Positions 33,731-44,610 of a stretch of DNA of 64,000 bases are shown in pieces; within the stretch, counting starts at the first letter, position 1; the number at the start of each line of letters is the position of its first letter. The stretch is taken from contig CM067306.1 in the NCBI GenBank assembly GCA_034231615.1, positions 37,682,571-37,746,570 of the forward strand. Direction: 5' to 3'. This DNA is from Meghimatium bilineatum (lineage: Eukaryota; Mollusca; Gastropoda; Stylommatophora; Philomycidae). The notes below the pieces were generated by a model that saw only the letters and a program-made list of their open reading frames with translations, did no database searches and had not been told where the DNA came from. The translations under genes and the position numbers were made by a program.

Positions 33731-34330
33731 TGCGCAACCATCACCATCCTCTATATCACTGTTATAATCTTAATCATGACGGCGCCGGGTTATATCAGCT
33801 TCAATTAGTTATAAAATCGTATATTACGAAGATTATTAGCTAGCCACATTACACAGATGTCTGCACGCCTATTTGCGCTCCCACGAACTGATTTAGAGCT
33901 CATACCAAGTAATTCCGTAAGCGCACGACCGTTGAACATAAACACATTAATTCCCCCGAGTAACGCACTCAGCAGGGAGAACTAACACGCAATGCATATG
34001 TGGATTTAGCAAGACCAATTTCTATAACGGCTCACTCCGATCGCAAACGCTGCAAGTGAGCGCAATACGCGCGATAACTGTGCAGCACAGGTAGTGCACG
34101 CGTACCAGAACACACTAAAGTGATCGTCCGTTAGTATAGCCACTAACTTGCCAGATTCACTACTCACATATTGATCCATCCTGGTGAGCCGGGGGTTGAC
34201 TGTTAAGTTAGTTAAGCAGGCAGACAGCTCAATGCTTCCCCCGTCGATCACCGTTTCCCCATCGATCAATTCCCCCCCTCCCCACGATTAACGCTCCAAC
34301 ACACTTCGATAACACGCCCATTTGTAATAG
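33731..34330 (-). promoter_or_regulatory. CpG-rich block, candidate CSRNP promoter and 5' untranslated exon
   Basis: CpG is scarce over most of the window, but dozens of CpGs cluster here, densest at 33880-34320. On the minus strand a strong donor, GCGCAG|GTAAGG, ends at 33730. A TATA-like ATTTTATAAC lies about 90 bases before it. The block is 4.6 kb upstream of the CSRNP start codon and in the right orientation. No other host gene is visible for it to serve. The link to CSRNP is inference. Confidence 0.35.
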
Positions 34331-35019
34331 ACACGGATGATAGGTATGTTAATTATAGGTATGTTGCACCTGAGAAGCACCGGGCAGTTCTAAAATTAAA
34401 ACTTATAATTCCGAACAGAGAACATGCAAAAGGTATTATATTAAAAAAAAACACATATTAAATGTACGAGTCAAATAAACGGTGACGGATAAACTATATA
34501 ATTAGATCAGGATAGCACGTATTGTGTAGTATAAGACGCGTAACTGTCTACAGTGCAAGATCGTAAATATGGAGATAACTTTAAGTTATGGGGGTTCAAT
34601 TCCCCATACCGCAATAGGAACTTACAGGAAATATAAAATGACAACTCACCGCCCTAAGACCGTAGATACGACTTCACGTAAGGAGAGGGGAGGGATGTTA
34701 CCTAAGGTATTCGCCTACTTTAAGCGCAATTCTTTCATTCTCGTTTTTTTAAAAGGAAAATCGACTGGAAGGTGGGATGGCCACACACAATTTCACTAAA
34801 TTTATAATTCCCAGAACTAAAGGTCATAATGGGATTTCCCGGGGGAGACTGTTTGAACCCCCCAATACCCCATCCCTCTAATCTACGGGCTTGCAGTGCA
34901 CCTCATCCCATTTAGCGATTTTCCACACACACTTTTTTTTTCTAAATACTCACATCTCAAAGAAGGTGGAAATATTTTGTAAAGACCCATCCCCCTTACC
35001 TACAGCTTTGCTATAGTGG
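34331..35019. other. No gene; includes a G-rich repeat copy
   Basis: Mostly unique. At 34842-34905 the minus strand reads GCAAGCCCGTAGATTAGAGG, then GGGGGGTTCAAACAG. This matches 36018-36075 and 55546-55585. A GGGTTCAATTCCCC arm at 34593 resembles a tRNA T-arm, but no cloverleaf can be drawn. Confidence 0.45.
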
Positions 35020-35205
35020 ACGAATATATAGTGGATGTATATCTATAGTGGATGTATATCTATAGTGGATGTATATCTATAGTGGATGTATATCTATAGT
35101 GGATGGATGTATACATATAGTGAATGTATATATAGTGAATGTATATATAGTGGATGTATATATAGTGGATGAATATATAGTGAATGTATATATATAGTCC
35201 GTATG
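35020..35205. repeat. 16-20 bp minisatellite
   Basis: About 10 units of TATAGTGGATGTATATC, with variable spacing. Confidence 0.92.
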
Positions 35206-35813
35206 TATGGTCATTTTTCACAAAACTAGGATGTCATCATGTTAGGATTACCTACACCGCGACCTCTATTATTTTCTCTATGGTCACACACGTCCTGATG
35301 ATAGGATCATTAAAAAAAACAATCTCCAGATGAGCAAAAACTGAAATGAACTTCATTTAAGTAAGAAGGGCGCTGCAGCCAAAAGCACGACTAGAGAGTT
35401 AAGATGGGCGCTGCTCTCTGATACATCTATAATGTATTAATGGCGATGGTTGAAATCAAAATCTCGCTGCGCCCATTTCAAAGATTTCAGGAAATATAAG
35501 GAATGCGATGTTATAGCTGTATTTCTATTTATTCACCTCTCAACTCCATATGGAATCTAAGTCTTCAACAAATCTCCCCCATCTTGTCTATCTATAATAA
35601 ATGGAGTCCATGTCTTTATTCTATCCACATCATCAACTGTTATCTTGGATTTCAAACTTCTGGATAATAGAATTTGTGGGGGTTTTTTATAATTTGTTTG
35701 GGGGGGGGGGGGGTTGCTGTCCCGACATCTCAACTAGTCAGGTTGCGCGACACCTTGGTTGCTGATACACATCTCTGTCTGGTATCTCTTGACTTCCACT
35801 TCCGCAACTGTAC
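35206..35813. other. No gene recognised
   Basis: Unique-looking sequence with a diverged duplication (GGGCGCTGC at 35369 and 35406) and a G-run at 35699-35712. Confidence 0.4.
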
Positions 35814-35945
35814 TTGCTTGGGCAGGACTGTGGTCCTGCGCGATATTGGGGATTGCCCGACCAATCTTAGTTTCCAGCTTCTATTGGCTGGACTAAGCCC
35901 CATCTCCATTTCAAGAAGCTGGTCTCGACGGGGGAATGTGTTGTA
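35814..35945. mobile_element. Repeat C copy
   Basis: TTGCTTGGGCAGGACTGTGG, CAATCTTAGTTTCCAGC and CTGGACTAAGCCCCATCTCC. The best preserved of the three copies. Confidence 0.78.
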
Positions 35946-36017
35946 TGATCATTTGCAGCTTCGCAGCTACATTTGCGGTGTGTAAACCTACATTTTCGTA
36001 TTGATGGATCTGAGGTC

Positions 36018-36075
36018 AGAGTTTCTATGCAGGTCCGTAGATAAGAGTTGGTTGTAGGGGGAGTTCAACCCCCAC
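36018..36075 (+). repeat. G-rich repeat G copy
   Basis: TCCGTAGATAAGAGTTGG followed by GGGGGAGTTCAACCCCC, a short hairpin. The same order is found at 34842-34905 (minus) and 55546-55585. Confidence 0.55.
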
Positions 36076-36174
36076 TGAGGGTAACGTATCCACGACACAA
36101 CTTCTATGATATGGGATATGAAAAACCCACCTAATACTTCTTAGTTGCCTCTTACCACATGAATGACAGGTTGT

Positions 36175-36615
36175 GCTACTATTTTTTTTTCCCCGCTCGG
36201 ATCCTGTATCAAATGTGGTACCCGTATCTTCTAGCTATTTTCTCCGAGCATTTCATGATTTTCCTCTCTTTCTCCTTCCTGGTATATTCCAGAAAAATGA
36301 ATCTGTCCATGATTTATTTTTGACCCCTTTGCTTCTTCCACCTTCGACGGTTCCCTGCAGTATTGCTTTTGACATGGAATAACGTTTGCATACATGTCCA
36401 TACCATGCTAGTTTTTAATCGTTTCACTATCGAAAGTAATGGTTCCTGTGAATCTGTATACATCTCTACTGTATTTCTTACGTACACATTTGTCTTATAC
36501 GTAAAATTCGACTCTAACATTTGTATTCGAAAGCCTGTAGTTTCTCCGTGTCTGCAGTGAGTTTCTAACTCTCACATCCATACAGCACAATAGAAAGCAA
36601 TAGTGAGTTATAAAG
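36175..36615 (-). mobile_element. LINE ORF2 C-terminal fragment
   Basis: The minus strand gives LLYGCES-like sequence, then QEPLLSIVKRLKTSMVW, and in a neighbouring frame LAWYGHVCKRYSMSKAILQG and TVEGGRSKGVKNKSWTDSF. Same family as 29440-29830. Confidence 0.78.
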
Positions 36616-36784
36616 TTTGATTTAAACCAGCAAAACATTTCGCCGCCCATTGAAATATTGAAATGGATTATCAGATACAGAGGAGAAACAACAAAGCTTT
36701 TAAGAAATGATTGAGGGCACACGAAAAAGACGACTAGACAGACATGATAACTAACACCACACACCATGGACTATAAGCAATGAT

Positions 36785-37390
36785 TGATAACAAGTAAAAC
36801 ATTATCAATATCTTGGACACATGGTCACAAATGACGGCAGATGTGAAACAGAAGTTAAAAGGAGAATAGGAATGGCTAAAAGTACCTTCAATGACATGAG
36901 GAAATTAATAACATCTAAACAAATTACAAACAAGTTAAAAATGAAAATTATAAAATGTTACATCTATTCTATATTAATGTATGGCTCAGAAATATGGACA
37001 CTAAATAAACAATTAGAAGACAAAATTGATGCCTTTGAGATGTGGGTATATAGAAGAATAGGGAGAACATCATGGAAAGAGAAGAAAACAAATAAAGAGG
37101 TGCTAAAGACACTTAATATGAAGAAAGAACTACTAAGAGAAATAAAGATCAGGCAAATAAAATATTTTGGACACATTAAAAGACATGACACCTTATTGAA
37201 GACCTTACTTAAGGGTAAAGTCAAAGGGAAGCGAGCGAGAGGTAGGCAGAGATACAAGCGGGAGAGTAACATCACACGATGGACATATTAGTCTAACAGA
37301 GTGCACCACCAAGACAAGAGACAGGAGATGTTGGAGATACGTTGCAGCCATCCTTCTTTGCGGAGACGGCACTTAATGATGATGATAGCA
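36785..37390 (+). mobile_element. RTE-like LINE 3' end, well preserved
   Basis: A 156-residue open frame: [79 protein letters not shown] and ARGRQRYKRESNITRW. After a stop, WRYVAAILLCGDGT follows. The element ends TTAATGATGATGATAG, the short-repeat 3' end of RTE LINEs. It is 5'-truncated. Confidence 0.9.
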
Positions 37391-37840
37391 CATGAAACAT
37401 AAGACTGGAAAAACTTGACAACTAACACCACACACCATGAACTATAAGAATGTCTCTTGGTGGAGGTAGTTAACTTTGCGTAACAAATCTCTATATACAA
37501 AAGGCATCACATTGACAGAGAAGGTCAGCCGCTTCATCTGATCTATATCACGTTTATGGCACTACCCATGAAATCTACAACACATACCACCTGCTTGTCT
37601 GTCAATCACAATATTAAATTACTCGGGAAACATGTCGACAGACGATGGCGGAAGAGATCAATAAAGATAGATAAATGTCAAAGAGTTATAGAACTGATGA
37701 TATTTTTGTGGCAGTTGAGCAGCGACGTACATCGTCATAATGGACAGAAAGAGGTATAGGACGATAGTGACACATTCGGCTCACGTTATACTGTAGAAGC
37801 AGCAGACATTGAAGTAGTCATTAGCAACATCATTACTAGT
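37391..37840. other. No gene recognised
   Basis: A short duplication of ACTAACACCACACACCATG (36749 and 37420) brackets the RTE fragment. Otherwise unremarkable. Confidence 0.4.
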
Positions 37841-37983
37841 AGTAGTCATTACTAGTAGTAGTAGTTTTATGTGAAGAAGTAGTAGTAGAACTATCAGAAT
37901 TATGTACTAGTTGTAGTAGTATTGGTATAGTATAGTGTGGAGTATTAGTAGCAGTAGTGGTAAAAGTAGTACTAGTAGTATAG

Positions 37984-38014
<31 letters not shown>

Positions 38015-38124
38015 AACTATCATAATTAGGTACTAGTTGTAGTAGTATTGGTAGTATTATAAGTAGTAGTAGTAGTAATAGTATATTAGTAGCAGTAGTG
38101 GTAAAAGTAGTACTAGTAGTATAG

Positions 38125-38185
<61 letters not shown>

Positions 38186-38298
38186 AACTATCAGAATTAG
38201 GTACTAGTTGTAGTAGTATTGGTAGTATTATAAGTAGTAGTAGTAGTAGTAATAGTATATTAGTAGCAGTAGTGGTAAAAGTAGTACTAGTAGTATAG

Positions 38299-38380
<82 letters not shown>

Positions 38381-38690
38381 CAGCAGTAGTAGTAGTAGTA
38401 GTAGTAGAACTATCAGAATTAGGTACTAGTTGTAGTAGTATTGGTAGTATTATAAGTAGTAGTAGTAATAGTATATTAGTAGTAGTAGTGGTAAAAGTAG
38501 TAGTAGTAATAGTATATTAGTAGTACTAGTAGTGGTAAAAGTAGTACTAGTAGTATAGGTAGTAGTAGTAGTAGTAGTACAAGAAACAGCAGTAGTATAC
38601 GTAGTAGTAGTAGTAGTAATATGAGTAGATATAAGTAGTAGCAGTAGCAGCAGCAGTAGTAGTAGTAGTAGTAGTAGCAGCAGTAGTAGT
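37841..38690. repeat. AGT microsatellite with a higher-order unit
   Basis: Four copies of a composite unit containing GAACTATCAGAATTAGGTAC, GTATTGGTAGTATTATAAG and GTGGTAAAAGTAGTACTAG. They are separated by pure (AGT)n runs of about 11, 22 and 36 triplets in successive copies. Confidence 0.95.
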
Positions 38691-38832
38691 GTATGTATAG
38701 ATCAAGTAGATAAATCATGTAAAGAATATGGACTGGATATAAACATTCAAAAAACAAATAAAAAATATGATAATCGGCAAAGTCACAGAGTAACGGGAGC
38801 TCAACATAAACATACATGAAGAGAAACTACAA

Positions 38833-39204
38833 TTTAAGGACTGCCACCTTATAATCCAGACCGACACAGCTAAGGAACAACACAGCAAATAGCTCTGAAT
38901 AGAAGAAAGAGCTCCAACCAATCACCACAAAGTCCTAATAAGGACTACCACCTTATAGTCTCATCAATACCAGAGACAGGCAGAGCCACAACATAGTCCA
39001 TACAAGGACTGCAGCTAGGAGGCCCTACAGCGAACCCGGCTAACAGAGCCACATCCTAGCAACAACCAGGCAGACAAGCCACAAAAACCACAGGTCCCCA
39101 ACCGCCTCGATATAACCAATATGGACACCAGTCCTAGGTTGAAAGAGGCGGGCCTCGACCATATGAGGCATAAACCCCTACTTAACAAACAAACAAACAA
39201 AACA
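38833..39204 (+). mobile_element. SINE-like element with (AAAC)n tail, 9-bp target duplication
   Basis: 372 bp between AAACTACAA direct repeats (38824-38832 and 39205-39213). It ends ACTTAACAAACAAACAAAC. No coding match. It contains GGACTGCCACCTTATAATCC and, again inside, GGACTACCACCTTATAGTC, an internal duplication about 110 bp apart. Confidence 0.88.
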
Positions 39205-39274
39205 AAACTACAACAAGTAGAACATTACCAATATTTTGGACACATAATCACAAATGATGGCAGATGTGAAACAG

Positions 39275-39436
39275 GTCTTCTTCTTCTTCAGCGTTCATTC
39301 TCAAACTCCAGCTAGGTGTCTCTTGTAGCAGGACATTGGTCCTATTAGATTTCCAGCAGGATGTAGTCCAGAGAATGGAAATGCATTGTGTCGACGTTTT
39401 ATTTGCGCCAATGGCCCGACATATCCGTCTTCGGTG
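39275..39436 (-). mobile_element. SINE-like element A, complete, in an RTE LINE
   Basis: 162 bp flanked by GAAACAG (39268-39274) and GAAAGAG (39437-39443). The LINE codons join perfectly across it when compared with 36840-36860. Confidence 0.92.
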
Positions 39437-39865
39437 GAAAGAGAAGTTAAAAGGGGAATAGAAATTGCTAAAAGTACTTTCAATGACATGAGAAAAATAT
39501 TAACACCTAAACAAATTACAAACAAGCTAACAATGAGAATTATAAAATACACCATCTACTTTATATTAATATATCGCTCAGAAACATGGACAATAAACAA
39601 ACAATTAGAAGACAGAATTGATGTCTTTGAGATGTAGATATATAGGATATATAGAAGAATAGGGAGAACATCATGGAAAGAAATGCTAACAACACAATAT
39701 GAAGAAATAATTATTAAAAGAAATAAAGATCAAGCATATAAAATGTTTTGGACACATTGAAAGACATGACACCTTGTTGAAGATCTTACTTGAGGGTAAA
39801 ATCTAGGGCAGGCGAACAAGAGTTAGGCAGAGATACAAGTGGGAGAGTAACAATGGACAGGTTAC

Positions 39866-39980
39866 AGTCTGTCCATTACAAGAGAAGACAGTGAACTTCG
39901 CCCTGACGACAGGTCTGACAATCAATACAGGATGACCACAAGATGTCGAGGGCAGAAGACGATGAAGCAGAAGAGTATGC
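39866..39980 (+). mobile_element. Jockey/I-like LINE 3' tail
   Basis: Encodes EKTVNFALTTGLTI, matching the last residues of the 26576-26905 element, then GGCAGAAGACGATGAAGCAG. Confidence 0.75.
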
Positions 39981-40136
39981 AATATAAGAATTAAAGAACT
40001 AGGAAGGAAGGAAAGTCTAAAAAGAGCGTGGATTGAATGAGTTATCGACGTCATAAGAATCACAATATTCTATCACAGTGGCATAGATCGGCATTGAATT
40101 CTGCGTCTTACAGCAAAATCAGAGAAAAGATGATGG

Positions 40137-40260
40137 TTGGTTGGGTGGATGGATGGATGGATGGATGGTTGGTTGGATTGAAGGATGGTTGGTTGGATGG
40201 ATGGATGGATGGATGGATGGATGGTTGGATGGATGGATGGATGGATGAAGGGATATATAG
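40137..40260. repeat. (TGGA)n microsatellite
   Basis: About 30 GGAT/GGTT tetranucleotides, open in frame by chance. Confidence 0.95.
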
Positions 40261-40689
40261 GTTTTAAGGAGACATCTTAGACGAAAGGTGTTAAATCTCC
40301 GTTCCTGTTTTGAGAAGGCAGTTCATGTTTCGGAGCCATAATAAAGCGTAGTAAGCACACACGCTGGATAGATATGTACCTTAGATAGTGCTCTGACTAA
40401 TTATATGAATTTATAAGTTACGAAAAAAAAAGAAGTATAATGAAAACAATAATAGAAACATATAAAAAGCTATTTAAACAATATAAACAGAGACAACTAC
40501 TACGTTTTGGCCAATGGGGACTTTATCAAGAAAAAGACACAATAGGAGTAAATATTGTAACTAATACTATAACGTCTTCATCGAGGGGCTTCTTTTTTGG
40601 TAACATATCACTACTTATCTTTAATCATAGCGCTGTCCATTTATGTTACTGTGGCCATCGCCTTTTTGTCAGATACCATTGGGAGTCTT

Positions 40690-40916
40690 AGTTATTAGAT
40701 ATATTAAACAATAGTAGTAGTAATATATATTGTAGTACTAGTAACGGTAGTTGTAACAATAGTAACATTAGTAGTACAAGTAATAGTAGCAATATAAATA
40801 GTAATAACATTAATATAAAAAATAGTAGTAATAGTAATAGTAATATTACTATTACTATTACTACTACTACTGTTACTATTATTACTACTAGTAGTAACAG
40901 TAGGATTAGTAGTAGC

Positions 40917-40972
<56 letters not shown>

Positions 40973-41000
40973 GATTAGTAGTAGTAGTATCAACGGCAGC

Positions 41001-41032
<32 letters not shown>

Positions 41033-41075
41033 CAACGGCATCAGTAGTAGTAGTAGTATTAAGTAGTAGTAGCGA
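40690..41075. repeat. AGT/AAT microsatellite
   Basis: Interrupted AGT, AAT and ACT triplets, with a strand-symmetric centre at about 40845-40885 (AGTAATATTACTATTACT) able to fold back. Confidence 0.93.
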
Positions 41076-41443
41076 CGTTTCTTCTTCGCAAGGGAAGATA
41101 AGCATGACATTGATAAAAATGGTAAAGACAGGTTTGATTGTGTGTCATCAGGTGGCTGATGAGTCGGATCCGAGCTCGGAAAGATCTGTTGCATGCTGAG
41201 CAAAAATGGCAGTAGATCCTGCAATCAGGAACATAGTCCTGTCTTTTTGTTTTTGTCTCTTTTGAGTCGCCTGCTTTGTTCTACTCTATTCAAAACTTTT
41301 AATAGAGTCTGACTATTCCACAGTTCTCATCATCCCACTGATCTGGTCATTTGACCGATCTGGCCATCCCACTGATCTGGTCATTTCACCGATCTAACCA
41401 TTCCAGGATGCACGGTCAAAAGATGTAGGTCCCAAGAGGTTAA

Positions 41444-41560
41444 TCTTATCAGTAGTAGCAGCAACAGCAGTTATAGTAGCAATTGTAATAGTAGTAGTAA
41501 TAGCAGTAGTAGTAATAGTAGTAATAGTAGTAATAGTAATAGTAAGTGTAGTAGTAGTTG
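41444..41560. repeat. TAG/AAT microsatellite
   Basis: Interrupted AGTAGT and AATAGT triplets. Confidence 0.9.
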
Positions 41561-41589
41561 TAATATGACCTGCAGAGATATATGGACAA

Positions 41590-41830
41590 TTACGCTTTGC
41601 CTGTAATAATGTTGGTATCAACATTAATACATACAAAAGAATGTCAATGCCGTTCATTAGTGTCTTGTCAACACTATCGCATATAGTAAGTGTGTTACCG
41701 CATACAGAGCAATCTATGCATGCCGTTCATTAGTATATTGTCAACACTATCGCATATAGTCTGTTATGGCACACAGCAAGAGTGTTATCACATACAGCAA
41801 GAGTGTTATCGCATACGGAAGAAACTGACA
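41590..41830. repeat. Short diverged tandem duplications
   Basis: GCCGTTCATTAGT..TTGTCAACACTATCGCATATAGT occurs twice (41648 and 41719). CAAGAGTGTTATC..CATAC occurs twice at 41778-41815. Confidence 0.8.
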
Positions 41831-41913
41831 AAGATCACGCCATGGGCGTTGCTCACGACAGCACATCGTGCAAATGTCTGGATCCGGCGTAGTCTCAGCG
41901 TGGAAACTAATTT

Positions 41914-42073
41914 CTTCTTCTTCTTCAGCGTTCATTCTCAAACTCTTGCCGGATCTCTATTGCAGTAGGACAATGGCCCTATTAGATTTCCAGCAGGATA
42001 TAGTCCAGAGAATGGAAATGCGTTTTGTCGCCGTTTTATTTGCGCCAATGGCCCGACACATCCGTCTTCGGCG
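41914..42073 (-). mobile_element. SINE-like element A, complete, with a 12-bp target duplication
   Basis: 160 bp between GGAAACTAATTT (41902-41913) and GGAAACGAATTT (42074-42085). A third complete copy of practically the same length. Confidence 0.92.
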
Positions 42074-42136
42074 GGAAACGAATTTGAAGGTCTACCTTGC
42101 AGTCGTTCTGCATTCATTAATATACGCATATCTTCA

Positions 42137-42426
42137 GAGGGGCCTTCCATAAATTACGTCCACAATTGTGCCCCCCTCCCTCTGTCAATAATTCAGGGAA
42201 CATTTTGTTTAACTAACTACAAATAAAATTGTGGAGGTAGCGGATGAAATTTGGTTTTCCGAGTTTTAGAACAACTTTGCAAATTCAACCAATTTTAATT
42301 GATGCATCAAAAATAATGTTGTTGGCGTCAATTTTTATCTCAATCCCCTCCTCCCCCAGTGTCAAACTTTTTCATACCCACCCACCATCCCCCCTAATTG
42401 TTGGCGTAATTTATGGGCTGGCCCAT
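42137..42426. mobile_element. MITE with CCATAAATTACG inverted ends
   Basis: Left end GGGGCCTTCCATAAATTACG; right end inverted GGGCCAGCCCATAAATTACG. About 290 bp, with C-rich subterminal stretches (CCCCCCTCCCTC and CCACCATCCCCCC). No open frame. Similar ends occur in non-autonomous elements of other invertebrates; I do not assign a superfamily. Confidence 0.72.
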
Positions 42427-42944
42427 ATACACTAGCAGCGTGCATCGCAGGTAATACTATTACTATTATCTCCTCCTCCCTGTGACACAATAGTCAAGTA
42501 ATATGATAATTTACGCTATTATTCATGACTATTATCCTATTTTAAAATTAATGCGGCCGCCTTGTAACACACACCTAAAATCACAAATTCAACAGTTAAT
42601 AAAACCAGACACTTTCCATTGACAGCGGAACCCCAAATAATATCTGGGATACCAATCCCAAAATTGTGCTCCTGTCAAAGTAAGCAACGTTTTTCCCCTG
42701 CACCGTACTAGCATATCAATTTCCAAACCGCACTTCAGGACATTTTTAAGCTGCGGTTTCTTTAGAATACAATAACCAGATCGTTTGAAAATGAAATAAG
42801 CGAGGTTTTCGGACAGTTGATGGTAATGCAAGCTGTGACTGCTGCTAGTCGTGTCCTTGGCCTAAATGCCTTGGATAATCTCCCAGATAAATGTATTTAC
42901 TAATGATGTATTGTAAGATGTTGATCTTTATGACAATCTGACAG
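42427..42944. other. No gene recognised
   Basis: A minus-strand frame of 80 codons at 42589-42831 has no recognised domain. Sequence complexity is normal. Kept as unassigned. Confidence 0.4.
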
Positions 42945-43790
42945 AAGAAGCAGGGGTGGTGGTAGTTGTAGTAGTGCAGGAGGTGAAGGTGGTGGTGGTA
43001 GTAGCAGCAGTAATGGTGGAGGTGAAGGGGGTAGCAGCAGCAAGAGTGGAGGTTGTAGTTGTGGTTGCAGCAGTAAGAGTGGAGGTTATAGTTGTGGTTG
43101 CAGCAGTAAGAGTGGAGGTTATAGTAGTGGTGGCAGCAGCAAGAGTGGAGGTTGTAGTTGCGGTGGCAGCAGCAAGAGTGGAGGTTATAGTTGTGGTGGC
43201 AGCAGCAAGAGTGGAGGTTGTAGTTGTGGTTGCAGCAGTAAGAGTGGAGGTTATAGTTGTGGTTGCAGCAGCAAGAGTGGAGGTTATAGTAGTGGTGGCA
43301 GCAGCAAGAGTGGAGGTTGTAGTTGCGGTGGCAGCAGCAAGAGTGGAGGTTATAGTTGTGGTGGCAGCAGCAAGAGTGGTGGTTATAGTTGTGGTGGCAG
43401 CAGCAAGAGTGGTGGTTATAGTTGTGGTGGCAGCAGCAAGAGTGGAGGTTGTAGTTGTGGCAGCAGCAAGAGTGGAGGTTATAGTTGTGGCAGCAGCAAG
43501 AGTGGAGGTTATAGTTGTGGTGGCAGCAGCAAGAGTGGTGGTTATAGTTGTGGTGGCAGCAGCAAGAGTGGTGGTTATAGTTGTGGTGGCAGCAGCAAGA
43601 GTGGAGGTTGTAGTTGTGGCAGCAGCAAGAGTGGAGGTTATAGTTGTGGCAGCAGCAAGAGTGGTGGTTATAGTTGTGGTGGCAGCAGCAAGAGTGGAGG
43701 TTATAGTTGTGGCAGCAGCAAGAGTGGTGGTTATAGTTGTGGTGGCAGCAGCAAGAGTGGTGGTTATAGTTGTGGTGGCAGCAGCAAGAG
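42945..43790. repeat. 30/33 bp minisatellite carrying AGAGTG
   Basis: About 24 units of GGCAGCAGCAAGAGTGGAGG plus TTATAGTTGTGGT, with a 3-bp deletion variant. Unit lengths are multiples of three, so long frames are open on both strands. Confidence 0.95.
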
Positions 43791-44610
43791 TGGTGAAGGT
43801 TTTGATAACTGTGGTAGAAGAAACAGTAGTGAAGGTGGTGATAATTGTGGTAGAAGAAACAGTAGTGAAGGTGGTGATAATTGTGGTAGAAGAAACAGTA
43901 GTGAAGGTGGTGATAATTGTGGTAGAAGAAACAGTAGTGAAGGTTTTGATAACTGTGGTAGAAGAAACAGTAGTGAAGGTGGTGATAATTGTGGTAGAAG
44001 AAACAGTAGTGAAGGTGGTGATAATTGTGGTAGAAGAAACAGTAGTGAAGGTGGTGATAATTGTGGTAGAAGAAACAGTAGTGAAGGTTTTGATAACTGT
44101 GGTAGAAGAAACAGTAGTGAAGGTGGTGATAATTGTGGTAGAAGAAACAGTAGTGAAGGTGATGATAATTGTGGTAGAAGAAACAGTAGTGAAGGTGGTG
44201 ATAATTGTGGTAGAAGAAACAGTAGTGAAGGTGGTAATAATTGTGGTAGAAGAAACAGTAGTGAAGGTGGTGATAGTGGTGGTAGAAGCAAGAGTAGTGA
44301 AGGTGGTGGTAGAAGCAAGAGTAGTGAAGGTGGTGATAATGGTGGTAGAAGAAACAGTAGTGAAGGTGGTGATAATTGTGGTAGAAGAAACAGTAGTGAA
44401 GGTGGTGATAATTGTGGTAGAAGAAACAGTAGTGAAGGTGGTGATAATTGTGGTAGAAGAAACAGTAGTGAAGGTGGTGATAATTGTGGTAGAAGAAACA
44501 GTAGTGAAGGTGATGATAATTGTGGTAGAAGAAACAGTAGTGAAGGTGGTGATAATTGTGGTAGAAGCAAGAGTAGTGAAGGTGGTGATAACTGTGGTAG
44601 AAGAAACAAG
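43791..44610. repeat. 36 bp minisatellite related to the preceding array
   Basis: About 22 units of GAAACAGTAGTGAAGGTGGT plus GATAATTGTGGTAGAA. A TTTTGATAACTG variant recurs about every four units, a higher-order pattern. The unit is alignable to the preceding array (TAGTTGTGGTGGCAGCAGCAA). Confidence 0.95.

Larger units (their letters stand above)
38697..39865 (+). mobile_element. RTE-like LINE copy with two later insertions
   Basis: [19 protein letters not shown], then ELNINIHEEKLQ, interrupted at 38833. It resumes QQVEHYQYFGHIITNDGRCE, is interrupted at 39275, then continues EVKRGIEIAKSTFNDMRKIL, MRIIKYTIYFILIYRSETW and a degraded C-terminus. The intact parallel is 36785-37390. Confidence 0.9.

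Noticed and set aside
34500-34620. Possible tRNA gene around GGGTTCAATTCCCC
   Set aside because: A T-arm-like hairpin is present, but no acceptor stem, D-arm or seven-base anticodon loop can be drawn at the right distances.
40688-41224. Leu-rich 178-codon minus frame resembling membrane segments
   Set aside because: A translated AGT microsatellite; no real protein signal.
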